A stretch of 64,000 bases of DNA, from the NCBI GenBank assembly GCA_017559525.1, contig JAFYRI010000003.1, positions 62,001 to 126,000 of the forward strand, in the 5' to 3' direction. The translations under genes and the position numbers were made by a program. Shown here in pieces: positions 34,194-42,781 of the stretch. The notes under the pieces were generated by a model. It was not told the origin of the DNA. It searched no databases and saw only the letters and a program-made list of their open reading frames with translations. This DNA is from Alphaproteobacteria bacterium. GTDB lineage: Bacteria; Pseudomonadota; Alphaproteobacteria; CAAHEQ01; UBA3637. Numbering within the stretch: position 1 is the stretch's first letter; every line of letters begins with the position of its first letter.

Positions 34194-35046
34194 TTTCATC
34201 CTCCTGTGTACTGATGACTAATACTCTGTTTCCTTTATAGAATGTGCCGATAGGAGCGGGTGTTGCTCGAGCAAAAGAACGAACTAAAGCACCAGATACT
34301 TCTGTAAATGTACCACGGAAGATTACGCCAGCTTCTAAATGATAATCTCTATCAAGTTTCCAAATAACGGTCCAACCAGCTTTTTCACCCCATTTTGTTA
34401 ATAAAGAGCGTAAGGTATCCCCTGTTCTTGCTTCCCAATCATGGCATTTTTCGCCATAAGCAGTTTTTGTTGCCAACGAGCTATCCTTAACTTGTGTAGC
34501 TGTTGTCGTTTCTTCTTTGATTTCGATAGTTTTTGTTTCTATAGTTTCTGTTTTTATTCCAGTTGTATCTATTTTTTTCTCTGTTTCTTTTGTTTCTTTA
34601 ACAGGCAAAGGTTGTTGAATAACCTCTGTTTCTGCTACAGGTTCTGATTTTGCTTCAATTTTAACCGGAGAAACTTGAGTTGTTGTTTTTACTTCTAGTT
34701 GCGTTTGAGTTGTTTTTGTAGCGATTGGGGTAGATGTTGCAAGAGTTGGTTCAGATGATGACAAATCTATACCTGTTTGGCTACCATAATATGTTTTTGT
34801 TTCTGGTTCAACCTTTGTGGTTACTGTGTATGTTTGTTCTGAAAAACTTGGTAAATACAGAGCGGATTCCGAATCGGAAATTATAACACATTCCATACCA
34901 TTATTATCCAAGCAGGCAGTTCTTTGTAAATCAGCCATTGGATAAACGTCATAGTCATCGTCTTGATATGTGGTGCAACCGGTCATCCCTAAAGTACAGG
35001 AGATAATTGCGATATAGGCTGTGTTTTTTAATAAATTTAATCTCAT
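34183..35046 (-). CDS. TcpQ/PilL-type pilus lipoprotein
   Basis: Probable secretin-associated lipoprotein, as TcpQ is for the Vibrio toxin-coregulated pilus. The start at 35046 has AAGGAGC ahead and gives a lipobox LGMTGC (Cys24). Residues 75-200 are a Thr/Glu/Lys-rich spacer. The C-terminal 85 residues carry the TcpQ-like domain: WEARTGDTLRSLLTKWGEKAGWTVIW, YHLEAGVIFRGTF and GNRVLVIS. It overlaps the secretin gene and is the second gene of the pilus operon. Confidence 0.85.
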   Translation of the reverse strand: MRLNLLKNTAYIAIISCTLGMTGCTTYQDDDYDVYPMADLQRTACLDNNGMECVIISDSESALYLPSFSEQTYTVTTKVEPETKTYYGSQTGIDLSSSEPTLATSTPIATKTTQTQLEVKTTTQVSPVKIEAKSEPVAETEVIQQPLPVKETKETEKKIDTTGIKTETIETKTIEIKEETTTATQVKDSSLATKTAYGEKCHDWEARTGDTLRSLLTKWGEKAGWTVIWKLDRDYHLEAGVIFRGTFTEVSGALVRSFARATPAPIGTFYKGNRVLVISTQEDENAN

Positions 35047-35112
35047 TTTTCGCTCCTTTTTCCTAACCATACTTTATTTTATATTAATATACAAGAGGTG
35101 TTTTCATTTTTT

Positions 35113-36216
35113 TTACCATTTTGTTGTTCGTTTTTCAACTCGTCGTCCAGTTTTACTACTTTGAATAGATACTTGCGTATGTTCTGGTTTTGTCGTCGTT
35201 CTTAAAACTAAGCTGTCTGCGGGTCGTTTTGTGAAAACAACTTGAATTTGATGAGGAGATAATCCATTTCCAATTAATGTATTTTGAATAATGCTTAAGC
35301 GTTTTTGTTGAATGCTAGGGTTTAAAGTACTTAAACGTACTTGAACAATTAAACGGGGGTCATTCATTGCGCTAGCAGAAAATGCTTTTATCCATTTTAT
35401 GGTTTGACCAGAAAAATGTGAAGCATTTTTATAGAAAGATACCTTTATTTCTTGTGGCATAATAAAATCTGGGTGTTTGTTTTCTTCTAATGCAGTCAAC
35501 ATTTGATCTGCATATATAGAGGGAACAATCTTACGCACATGTGTTGGAACAGTTGGTTCTGGCTCTTCTATCTTTGGAAGAGGAGCCAATGGAATTAAAA
35601 TAGGTCGAGTGGTGTTAACTAGAGCCGTTTTTGAGATAGATGGTGTTTCTGGAACGATTGGTTTTTCTCTATTTTTTTGTTGAGGTGTGGCAGCTGCTTG
35701 ATGACCTGTTCCAATATTGTATGGGATGGCTGCTGTATTTGTTTGAGTTGTTTTTGATTGAACATCGATGACAGGAGTGTCGTCAACCAATGGAGTGTTT
35801 ACCGGTTCTTTATCTGGCGTAGATTGAGCTGGATTTTTATCATTCGATACAACATAGATAGGAGTTTCTTTTGTTGTAGTAGTTGTGGTTGTTGTAGTTG
35901 TTATTGTTTTTTTAATTGAAGTGTTGCTATTTGTTTCGGAAGAAAGAGATGTTTTTTCTTCTGCTACAGGTAATAAATAGGTTGGCACTAAAAAATCACC
36001 ATCTGCTGTAATTGTAGCGACATTTTCCTCAGTGTCGACCACCTCTTCTTGTGCGGCAGTTTCATCGGTTAAGATCTCTTCTGTTACTTCTCCATCGCCT
36101 TGGGCAAGTTCTTTTTCTGAAGATTTTGATACTGCTGACGAAGGTGTTGGATAGAGTGAGCATAAAGCCATACAAAGTCCGATTGTTGAATTGAGGAATA
36201 TTTTGTGTTTTACCAT
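35113..36216 (-). CDS. Exported protein with poly-Thr linker and OmpA-like end, first gene of the pilus operon
   Basis: No named family. The 367-residue product has a signal peptide (cleaved near SSAVS, about 27-30), an acidic segment, a tract of ten threonines at 106-115, a Pro/Thr-rich spacer and a compact C-terminal domain (about 250-345). That domain follows the OmpA-like order of strands and helices: VSFYKNASHFSGQTIKWIK, RLIVQVRLSTLN, QQKRLSIIQNTLIGNGLSPHQIQVVF. The usual diaminopimelate-binding NxxLSxxRA signature is not conserved, so murein binding is uncertain. It could align the secretin in the cell wall. AAGGAAAT precedes the ATG. Confidence 0.78.
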   Translation of the reverse strand: MVKHKIFLNSTIGLCMALCSLYPTPSSAVSKSSEKELAQGDGEVTEEILTDETAAQEEVVDTEENVATITADGDFLVPTYLLPVAEEKTSLSSETNSNTSIKKTITTTTTTTTTTKETPIYVVSNDKNPAQSTPDKEPVNTPLVDDTPVIDVQSKTTQTNTAAIPYNIGTGHQAAATPQQKNREKPIVPETPSISKTALVNTTRPILIPLAPLPKIEEPEPTVPTHVRKIVPSIYADQMLTALEENKHPDFIMPQEIKVSFYKNASHFSGQTIKWIKAFSASAMNDPRLIVQVRLSTLNPSIQQKRLSIIQNTLIGNGLSPHQIQVVFTKRPADSLVLRTTTKPEHTQVSIQSSKTGRRVEKRTTKW

Positions 36217-36393
36217 ATTTTATTTCCTTTGTACATATATTGGATCACTTGCCTGAAGGCACTCGTTTATTACATCATAAAATAAAATCTTTAATTTTTT
36301 ACTAACAAAATTCACTTTTTTTATCTTTTTTTTCTCTTTTTTTTCATCATTTTGTAAAAAAGTACTAGACAAAACATAAAAAGTGCGTTAAAC

Positions 36394-36442
36394 TATAATT
36401 AAGCCTAAAGAAGGGCGAATTTTATTAACTAAGGAGGTCCTT
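36394..36442 (+). promoter_or_regulatory. -10 box and full Shine-Dalgarno of the VirB2-like gene
   Basis: A perfect TATAAT (36394-36399) precedes the gene; the best -35 candidate (TAGACA, 36366-36371) is 22 bases away, too far for sigma70 alone, so an activator may be needed. The ribosome-binding site AAGGAGGT (36431-36438) is the complete anti-16S sequence, predicting very high translation. Confidence 0.6.
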
Positions 36443-36829
36443 ATGAATAAATTTATGAAATACTTATCTTTCTTTGCGATAGTTGCATTGGCTTTTGTTG
36501 CTACAGACGCATTTGCTGGAGATGGTGGTAATGCTGATCCTGCAAATTTGGGAAATGGTAAAAATGTTTTTACAACTGTCTTAGATCGTATGATTGTAAC
36601 ATTCCAAAACGTTCGTGCGGTTATTTTTATCGTTGGTGGTTTTGGTTTAGTTGGTTTGGCTTTTGCTGCTATTTTTGGAAAGGTAAAATGGTCATGGCTT
36701 GCTGCGTTAGCAGTTGGTTTGGCTATCGTTGCTGCCGCTGGTGCTATTGTTGACTATGTAACGCAATCTGATGCTGCAGCTGGTGGTGGAAGAAGTATCG
36801 CAGATATCTCTGATACATTCTATGACTAG
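36443..36829 (+). CDS. Small VirB2/TrbC-like pilin subunit
   Basis: A 128-residue protein with the layout of type IV secretion pilins: signal peptide cleaved after ATDAFA (residue 25), a short polar part, then two hydrophobic helices (about 58-78, VIFIVGGFGLVGLAFAAIFG; and 83-105, WLAALAVGLAIVAAAGAIVDYV) separated by a KVK loop, and a polar tail. Such proteins form conjugative or T4SS pili after removal of the signal. It is a single gene, divergent from the type IVb pilus operon, with an ideal ribosome-binding site and a strong terminator, so it is made in quantity. No other T4SS gene is visible here. The family call rests on architecture. Confidence 0.75.
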   Translation: MNKFMKYLSFFAIVALAFVATDAFAGDGGNADPANLGNGKNVFTTVLDRMIVTFQNVRAVIFIVGGFGLVGLAFAAIFGKVKWSWLAALAVGLAIVAAAGAIVDYVTQSDAAAGGGRSIADISDTFYD

Positions 36830-36852
36830 AAAACGTATCTTACAACTTATAA

Positions 36853-36880
36853 AAAGAGGGGGGCGGCCCCTCTTTTTTTT
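36853..36880 (+). terminator. Terminator of the VirB2-like gene
   Basis: AAAGAGGGG and CCCCTCTTT form a nine-base-pair stem and run into eight T, a very strong terminator. Confidence 0.93.
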
Positions 36881-37367
36881 GTATTTCCGATTGTCTTTTA
36901 TGATAAGTTATCCGTCTTTTTTTAGTAAAAATTTCTTTTCTTGTTCATTTCAATAAATATATATGTATGACTATTTGTTTATTTTTGTAAACTCATGGTA
37001 TTTAAAATAGCTTTAATTCAAATTTGCAATAAAAATCATTTAATTCTTTTTTGTTTGTATCATAAAACAGATACACTGAATGAAATGTATTTATATGGAT
37101 ATATTTTAGAAGTTTATGTATAAAAAAGTGTGTCAATCTTTTTATTGATAATTAGGGTGAATACACATATCATAAACTATACACACTTTGTGTGTCATCC
37201 ACAATATAAGTAAATTCAATTGTTTTTTATTTATAAAGGTAGATAATTGTTTTGGTTTGTATGCTCCTCAAATAATTAAATCTATAATATTATTAATTAT
37301 TTCCTATTTGCTGTATAATTCATTTTGTGCTTCATTAAAAGTGTTGAGATGCTTTTGCGAGGTGTTT
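36881..37367. other. AT-rich intergenic stretch
   Basis: Nearly 490 bases with no supported gene. An A/T-only inverted repeat (AAATAATTAA at 37270-37279 with TTAATTATTT at 37303-37312) may fold behind the histidine kinase gene, but no classical terminator is present. Confidence 0.6.
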
Positions 37368-38753
37368 TTATTTTTTATGTACGAATTTTTGAGGTAATGA
37401 AATTACAACGCGTAATCCCTTTAATGGACTGGTTTTTAATACAATATCGCCACCGTGCGACAACACAACATCCCGAGCAATCGTCATACCTAAACCAACA
37501 CCGCCCGTTTCTTTATTTCGAGAGTTTTCAAGGCGATAAAAAGCTTTAAACACTTCCTTACGTTTACTTTCTGGAATCCCTGGACCATTATCATCTATTA
37601 TAATAGTTGCCATTTTATTACGAATACCTAAATTTACCTGAGCATAAGTCGCATATCTACCAGCATTTGTTAAAATGTTGGTAATAGCACGCGTTAAATC
37701 AGCGGAGCGTCCCAATATTTCAATTTTTTGTTCCGTATGCAAATCAATTTTTTGCCCTGTTTTTTTCAGTTTTTGCACAATATCTTCTACTAACAAATTT
37801 AATACTATTGGTTCTGCGGCTTCTTTCCCTTCTCCTTTTGCGAAAGATAGATATCCAGTTAACATTTTTTCCATTTCATCAATATCGGATTGTAAATCTT
37901 TTATATTTTCATCTTGTTCCATCATTGATAATTGTAGTTTCATGCGTGTTAAAGGGGTGCGTAAATCATGAGAAACACCAGCAAGCATATCTGTTCTTTC
38001 TTTTAAATATTTCTGAATTCGGTCTTTCATCATGATAAAGGAGTAGCCGGCTTGTTTTACCTCTGTTGCGCCACTGGGATTAAATGTGAAATTCATATGG
38101 CCTCGTCCCATAAGTTCTGAAGCGCGAGATAAGCGCTCAATAGAGCGGACTTGATTTTTTATGAACAAAAAGGCTATTCCAAATAGTAAAATGGCTGTTC
38201 CGATAAGCCACAATAAAAATACAAAAATAGTTGATGTAAAGTATCGTTTTTTGGGGACAACAGTTGTTAAGAGCCCGTTAGGTAATTGAATGGATATACT
38301 GATCGAACGATCGTTATTTTCTTGTAGTGTGTATGGATATGGTAATGTTTTGAGGCTTTTGTTTAAAAAGTAAGGTGTTTTTTGTGCATTCTTGTTTTCT
38401 TCTATAATTTGATGTGGTTTCCAATTAACTTTTAATGACAGATATTTGTCCATATCTAATAAAATGGTGTTTAATGTTTCCTGAGAGGGTTCATGTGAAA
38501 TAACATTGGTTATAATTTGGATTTCTCCAACAACATCAAGTGCTAATCGTTTTGCGATAACCTCCCAATGTCTTTCATAAAAAAAGATAATAATAACGGC
38601 TTGTAATAATATTAATGGGAGTAAAATGATTAACAAAAATCGTTTCATTAAACTTTGAGGGATGATATAGGAACGAATTTTTTTTAATCCCCATTTCATC
38701 CATTGGAATAATTGAGATAATATTAATAAAGTATTTTTTATTTTGTTTGTCAT
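37368..38753 (-). CDS. EnvZ-type membrane sensor histidine kinase
   Basis: Senses a periplasmic or membrane signal and phosphorylates the neighbouring regulator. The start at 38753 overlaps the regulator stop as ATGA; this gives 461 residues. Two membrane helices (about 39-59 and 175-198) bracket a periplasmic sensor domain of about 115 residues. A HAMP domain follows, then HisKA with His262 in GVSHDLRTPLTR, and the ATP-lid domain with N box NILTNAGRYA, G1 DDNGPGIP and G2 GGVGLGMTI. The periplasmic domain gives no hint of the ligand. Third gene of the Hpt-regulator-kinase operon. Confidence 0.94.
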   Translation of the reverse strand: MTNKIKNTLLILSQLFQWMKWGLKKIRSYIIPQSLMKRFLLIILLPLILLQAVIIIFFYERHWEVIAKRLALDVVGEIQIITNVISHEPSQETLNTILLDMDKYLSLKVNWKPHQIIEENKNAQKTPYFLNKSLKTLPYPYTLQENNDRSISISIQLPNGLLTTVVPKKRYFTSTIFVFLLWLIGTAILLFGIAFLFIKNQVRSIERLSRASELMGRGHMNFTFNPSGATEVKQAGYSFIMMKDRIQKYLKERTDMLAGVSHDLRTPLTRMKLQLSMMEQDENIKDLQSDIDEMEKMLTGYLSFAKGEGKEAAEPIVLNLLVEDIVQKLKKTGQKIDLHTEQKIEILGRSADLTRAITNILTNAGRYATYAQVNLGIRNKMATIIIDDNGPGIPESKRKEVFKAFYRLENSRNKETGGVGLGMTIARDVVLSHGGDIVLKTSPLKGLRVVISLPQKFVHKK

Positions 38754-39427
38754 CGTAAAGCCAATAAATATCCTTGTCCTCGTACAGTTTGAATGCATAA
38801 AGGTTTTTTTATATCTGTTTCTAATTTTTTGCGTAGTCTGGTAATTTGAACATCAATGCTCCGTAAATTATCTGTGTTTAGTAATGTGCCTAAATCCTCT
38901 CTGGAAATGGTTTCGCCAGCTTTTGAAGCTAAAGCTTTTAATAGTTCTTGTTCTGATGTTGTTAATGCAATTTGGGTGTTATTTTGCAGTAATGTGCCGG
39001 TTGTCAAATTATACTGATATGGTCCAAAGTATATTTCATCACTATGTTTTAATGACGTTATTCTGCGCAAAATATTGTTAATTCGTAGGACAAGTTCTCG
39101 TGGTTCGAAAGGTTTAGGAAGATAGTCATCAGCGCCATTTTCTAAGCCTGTTATACGGCTGGAGCTGTCTCCTATTGCAGTTAGCATTAAAATGGGAGTT
39201 TGTATTTTTGCCTCTCTTAACTCTTTTGTATAATCTAGGCCATTTTTTTGAGGCATCATAATGTCCATAATAATCAGATCAAATATGAATAAATCTAGTA
39301 GATGCTCAGCATCGATTGGATTGGATGCTTCTGATACATTAAAGCCGTTATCTGTTAAATATTTATTTAGCAGTTTTCTAAGGCGAGTATCATCATCAAT
39401 TACCAAGATATGTGCTGGTGTAGTCAT
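38750..39427 (-). CDS. OmpR/PhoB-family response regulator
   Basis: DNA-binding partner of the adjacent kinase. The receiver domain has the acidic pocket DDD (11-13), phospho-acceptor Asp55 in IIMDIMMPQ, Thr in MLTAIGD and Lys in YLPKPFEPREL. The C-terminal winged helix shows LTTSEQELLKALASKAGE and SIDVQITRLRKKLE, ending with VRGQGYLLAL, all standard for OmpR types. At 225 residues it is complete. It lies four bases after the Hpt gene and overlaps the kinase start by four bases. Confidence 0.96.
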   Translation of the reverse strand: MTTPAHILVIDDDTRLRKLLNKYLTDNGFNVSEASNPIDAEHLLDLFIFDLIIMDIMMPQKNGLDYTKELREAKIQTPILMLTAIGDSSSRITGLENGADDYLPKPFEPRELVLRINNILRRITSLKHSDEIYFGPYQYNLTTGTLLQNNTQIALTTSEQELLKALASKAGETISREDLGTLLNTDNLRSIDVQITRLRKKLETDIKKPLCIQTVRGQGYLLALR

Positions 39428-39431
39428 CTAT

Positions 39432-39884
39432 TTAATTTTCCGTTTGTAAGCGATTAGATATATTTGCACCAAGTTGACCGCCATCGCCTTGTAATTTTTT
39501 TGTTAAAACCAATAACATATCATCAATGTCTTTTGATATGATGTCTAAATGGTGTTTTTTAAAAGAAGATGTTGTTTTTATTAAGGCGCATATGTGTGCT
39601 CCTAAATCACTCATCAAAGGATAATCAAATGTTGTACCTTGTCCTTTGATGTCATGAGCTGTGCGATATAAATCATTTCGAATAAGTGTCTCTTGCTCTG
39701 TATCGGTTAGAAGGTATATTTGCTCCATTAGTTTTTTTAATTTTAAAACGTCGTTAGTTGTCCATTCAACATATTGTTTAGACATATCTGAAATAATGTT
39801 TAACGCCTTTTGTTCTAATAGATTTAATTGTTCATTTACTTGAACGTTTTTAAAGATATCTGGCAATTCATTTTTTGTTGTCAT
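39432..39884 (-). CDS. Histidine-phosphotransfer (Hpt) domain protein
   Basis: A stand-alone 150-residue all-helical protein. The phosphotransfer signature is YRTAHDIKGQGTTFDYPLMSDLG, with the phosphorylatable His at position 77 followed by DIKG, as in Hpt domains. The N-terminal 45 residues form an extra helix and the tail is polar. It is first in an operon with an OmpR-type regulator and an EnvZ-type kinase, which normally need no Hpt step, so it may link this pair to another phosphorelay. No signal peptide. Confidence 0.82.
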   Translation of the reverse strand: MTTKNELPDIFKNVQVNEQLNLLEQKALNIISDMSKQYVEWTTNDVLKLKKLMEQIYLLTDTEQETLIRNDLYRTAHDIKGQGTTFDYPLMSDLGAHICALIKTTSSFKKHHLDIISKDIDDMLLVLTKKLQGDGGQLGANISNRLQTEN

Positions 39885-39921
39885 TTTATATCCTCTTATT
39901 AAAATACAAATCAGCTTTAAT

Positions 39922-39951
39922 AGTATAGCAAAAAATATTTATTCTTGCCAA
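39922..39951 (-). promoter_or_regulatory. Promoter of the Hpt-regulator-kinase operon
   Basis: Minus-strand TTGGCA (39946-39951) and TATACT (39922-39927) with an 18-base spacer, about 40 bases before the Hpt ATG. Confidence 0.65.
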
Positions 39952-40216
39952 CTTTTTTTTAAATGATGTTACTAAAAAGGAAAATGAAAGAAAATTAAAA
40001 GTATAAAGAATATGTTATTTCTTTTTGTTGCGAAAGAATGGAAATAACAATTGGCTTCTTGAAATGTCAGGTTTTATTGTATTTAAAATTTAACGGCGTA
40101 TATTTAAAACTAAAGTGTTAAAATCAATAATAATGGTTATAGTTATTTTTATCGATTTTTAATCTTGCTAGCCCAACAGTGTATGGAGGATAAAGTTGAT
40201 GATGTTAAGAAACAAA
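39952..40216. other. Intergenic stretch without recognised features
   Basis: About 265 AT-rich bases between the signalling operon and the tRNA-Glu gene. I see no open frame, repeat or RNA structure that stands out. Confidence 0.6.
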
Positions 40217-40220
40217 AAAA

Positions 40221-40240
40221 AGCCATTATTGCTAATGGCT
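40221..40240 (-). terminator. Terminator of tRNA-Glu
   Basis: AGCCATTA and TAATGGCT pair around TTGC, and the minus strand continues in seven or more T. It lies six bases after the tRNA 3' end. Confidence 0.9.
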
Positions 40241-40246
40241 TGTAAT

Positions 40247-40322
40247 TGGCGACCCCACGGGGATTCGAACCCCGGTTACCGCCGTGAAAGGGCGATGTCC
40301 TAGGCCTCTAGACGATGGGGTC
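40247..40322 (-). tRNA. tRNA-Glu (UUC)
   Basis: Minus-strand GACCCCA pairs with TGGGGTC; the anticodon loop is CTTTCAC with anticodon TTC; the T-arm is CCGGG-TTCGAAT-CCCCG-like and the 3' GCCA is encoded. All four arms fold. Length 76 nucleotides. Confidence 0.96.
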
Positions 40323-40466
40323 AAGAGGAATGAATGTATTTATACAGCATAAAAAAATAAAAATCAAGTATTTTTTTGCAAAAAAAATGTTTTTTTTTAT
40401 AATTTTTTGAATTTTAAGGGTAAAAAAATATTTTTTATGGATGCAAAGAAGATATATAGAAATATA

Positions 40467-40495
40467 TTGACTTGCTAAAATGAATTAAATAGCAT
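40467..40495 (+). promoter_or_regulatory. Promoter of the nitroreductase-IalB-rlmN run
   Basis: TTGACT (40467-40472) and TAGCAT (40490-40495) with a 17-base spacer, about 27 bases before the nitroreductase ATG with AAGGAG in between. Confidence 0.6.
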
Positions 40496-40522
40496 ACATG
40501 TTTTGTGTAAGGAGTAAATATT

Positions 40523-41119
40523 ATGGCAGATTTTCAAACACTCATAACGAATCGTCGTTCAATTTATGCATTGGGTGCTAAAGTTGAATTAACACAGGAT
40601 GAAGTTACAAAAATAATTCAAAATTGTTTATTAAATGCACCATCGGCTTTTAATTCTCAATCAGCTCGTTTAGTTGTTTTGTATGGTCAGTCTTATCATT
40701 CGTTTTGGAAAATGGTAGAAGGTGTCTTGCAAAAAATCGTGCCAGAAAATAGCTTTGATGTAACCAAAAGGCGTATAAATTCTTTTTCTTCTGGTGTTGG
40801 AACGATATTGTTTTTTGAAGATGAAACAGTAATTCATGGCTTGAAAGAAAAAATGCCAACATATGCTGATAGATTTTCTATTTGGGCAGAGCAAAGTAAT
40901 GCAATGTTGCAATATATGATTTGGAGTGCTTTAGCTGAAAAAGATATTGGCGCTTCATTGCAACATTATAATCCTTTAATTGATGTAGAAGTTCATCAGA
41001 TGTTTGAATTGCCTTTAAATTGGAGATTAATTGCTCAGATGCCTTTTGGTAGTATTGAGGCATCAGCAAATTCTAAGGTTGTAGATGCTATAGAAAAGCG
41101 CTTTAAAGTGTTTGCTTAA
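40523..41119 (+). CDS. Nitroreductase-family protein, YdgI/Frm2-like
   Basis: Predicted FMN-dependent oxidoreductase of 198 residues. It starts with the family signature DFQTLITNRRSIYALG, followed by NAPSAFNSQSARLVVLYG, and has IWAEQSNAMLQYMIWSALAEKDIGASLQHYNP, which matches the short nitroreductases whose yeast relatives respond to fatty acids. Physiological substrate unknown. It ends 71 bases before the IalB-like gene, and a weak hairpin with a T run sits in between. Confidence 0.88.
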   Translation: MADFQTLITNRRSIYALGAKVELTQDEVTKIIQNCLLNAPSAFNSQSARLVVLYGQSYHSFWKMVEGVLQKIVPENSFDVTKRRINSFSSGVGTILFFEDETVIHGLKEKMPTYADRFSIWAEQSNAMLQYMIWSALAEKDIGASLQHYNPLIDVEVHQMFELPLNWRLIAQMPFGSIEASANSKVVDAIEKRFKVFA

Positions 41120-41190
41120 TGAACAATTTTAAAAAAGACTTGCCATTCGGGATGCTTTTTTGTAAACTGCCACATGAAAAGGAGAGCCTT

Positions 41191-41709
41191 ATGAAAAAAA
41201 TACTTGCATGTATCATTGTATTGTGTTCGTTGGTTTCAGTTAAAAGTATTTCTATGTCTAATTCTGAAGGTAATATTTTGGGTACATTTGGGACATGGAC
41301 ATCTTATGTGTTTCATGATGGTACGGGGAAAGTGTGTTATATGGCCGCACAACCAATAGAATCTAAAGGTAAATACACCTCTCGTGATGATGTGTTTTTA
41401 ACTATTACACATCGTTCGGCAGAAAAGACCTATGATGTGGTCAGTATGACGGCTGGATTTACATATCAAAAGAGTAGCAAACCAAGCATTCGCATTGATA
41501 AGAAAAAAGCTATTACTTTGATACCGGTAGCTGATATGGCATGGGCCAAGGATGACAAAACGGATGCTGCTTTGGTTAAAGACATGATTGCTGGTTCTAA
41601 TGCATATGTTAATGGAACATCGAAACGTGGCACAAAGATTACTGATACATTTTCATTAAAGGGTTTTTCTAAGGCTTATAATGCAATAAATGAGGCATGT
41701 GGACGATAA
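41191..41709 (+). CDS. Invasion-associated locus B (IalB)-like exported protein
   Basis: Exported 172-residue protein. The start at 41191 has AAGGAGAG ahead and gives a signal peptide (MKKILACIIVLCSLVSVKS). The mature part reads GTFGTWTSYVFHDGTGKVCYMAAQP, then DDVFLTITHRSAEKTYDVVS and TFSLKGFSKAYNAINEACGR, a layout typical of alphaproteobacterial IalB-related proteins. Two cysteines probably pair. It overlaps rlmN by one base (TAATG), an association seen in other alphaproteobacteria. The original IalB is linked to red-cell invasion in Bartonella, but most relatives have no known role. Confidence 0.85.
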   Translation: MKKILACIIVLCSLVSVKSISMSNSEGNILGTFGTWTSYVFHDGTGKVCYMAAQPIESKGKYTSRDDVFLTITHRSAEKTYDVVSMTAGFTYQKSSKPSIRIDKKKAITLIPVADMAWAKDDKTDAALVKDMIAGSNAYVNGTSKRGTKITDTFSLKGFSKAYNAINEACGR

Positions 41710-42770
41710 TGAAGAAAAATTTAATTGGATTATCTTTTGATGAATTAAACGAAGAATTGGTTTCCATTGGTGAAAAATCGTTTCGAACAAAACAGTTATG
41801 GCATTGGTTATATCACCAAGGTCAAACGGATTTTTCCAAAATGACAACATTGGCTAAGGATTTTCGGGCAAAGTTGGCTGAACTTTATACGGCTGAACAC
41901 CCTAAAATTGTGACGGAACAAACATCCGTTGATAAAACACGCAAATGGTTGGTTGAATTTCAAGATGGCAAACAAGTGGAATGTGTTTATATTCCAGAAG
42001 AAGATCGTGGTGCTGTTTGTATTTCAACACAAGTTGGATGTGCTCAAGGATGTAAATTTTGCCATACAGGTACGCAAAAATTAATGCGTAATTTGACAGC
42101 TGGAGAAATTGTAGGGCAATTTATGACGGCACGGGATAGTTATAATGAATGGCCAACACCAACAGATGAAACAAGATATTTATCCAATATCGTTGTGATG
42201 GGAATGGGGGAACCATTATATAACTTTGATAATTTGTCTAAGGCCTTAAAAATTTTAATGGACGGTGATGGTATCGGTATTTCAAAACGCAAAATTACGG
42301 TATCTACAGCTGGTATGGCCGATAATATTCCAGCTTTGGCCGATTTAGGTGTAAAGTTGGCAGTCAGCTTGCATGCTCCTAATAACGAAATTCGCAATCG
42401 TATTATGCCGATTAATAAAAAATATCCGTTGGAAAAATTAATTGCGGCCTGTAAAGAATATCAACGCAGATGTGAACGCCGTCAATATATCACAATGGAA
42501 TATGTGATGTTAAAGGGTATTAACGATACACCGGAGTGTGCAAAAGAATTAATGGAGCTTGTTAAAGGGTTAGAGGTTAAATTCAACCTTATTCCATTCC
42601 ACAAATGGGATGGTGCTCCATTTGAACCATCTGATAAAGAAACAATTAAAAAGTTTTCACAAATTTTGGAAGATAACTGGTTTGCAGCGCCTGTTCGTCG
42701 TTCCCGTGGGGAAGATATTATGGCTGCGTGTGGTCAGTTGAAATCAGCCAAAGGTAATAAAGACGCATAA
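41709..42770 (+). CDS. rlmN: Dual-specificity 23S rRNA/tRNA adenine-C2 methyltransferase RlmN
   Basis: Radical-SAM enzyme that methylates C2 of adenine 2503 in 23S rRNA and adenine 37 in some tRNAs. The start at 41709 overlaps the preceding stop; 353 residues. The [4Fe-4S] site is Cys111, Cys115 and Cys118 in GCAQGCKFCHTG. Also seen are GMGEPLYNFDNL, SVSTAGMA-type VSTAGM, LAVSLHAPNNEIRNRIMPINKKYPLE and the catalytic C-terminal Cys in IMAACGQL. The N-terminal helical accessory domain is present. Confidence 0.97.
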   Translation: MKKNLIGLSFDELNEELVSIGEKSFRTKQLWHWLYHQGQTDFSKMTTLAKDFRAKLAELYTAEHPKIVTEQTSVDKTRKWLVEFQDGKQVECVYIPEEDRGAVCISTQVGCAQGCKFCHTGTQKLMRNLTAGEIVGQFMTARDSYNEWPTPTDETRYLSNIVVMGMGEPLYNFDNLSKALKILMDGDGIGISKRKITVSTAGMADNIPALADLGVKLAVSLHAPNNEIRNRIMPINKKYPLEKLIAACKEYQRRCERRQYITMEYVMLKGINDTPECAKELMELVKGLEVKFNLIPFHKWDGAPFEPSDKETIKKFSQILEDNWFAAPVRRSRGEDIMAACGQLKSAKGNKDA

Positions 42771-42781
42771 GGGAGGATATA

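Noticed and set aside
37188..37397. A 69-codon hydrophobic open frame overlapping the end of the histidine kinase gene
   Set aside because: It is AT-rich, has no ribosome-binding site and runs into the antisense of the kinase gene.
41120..41190. Terminator between the first nitroreductase and the IalB-like gene
   Set aside because: The stem is only four base pairs with a bulge; the T run alone is not enough to call it.
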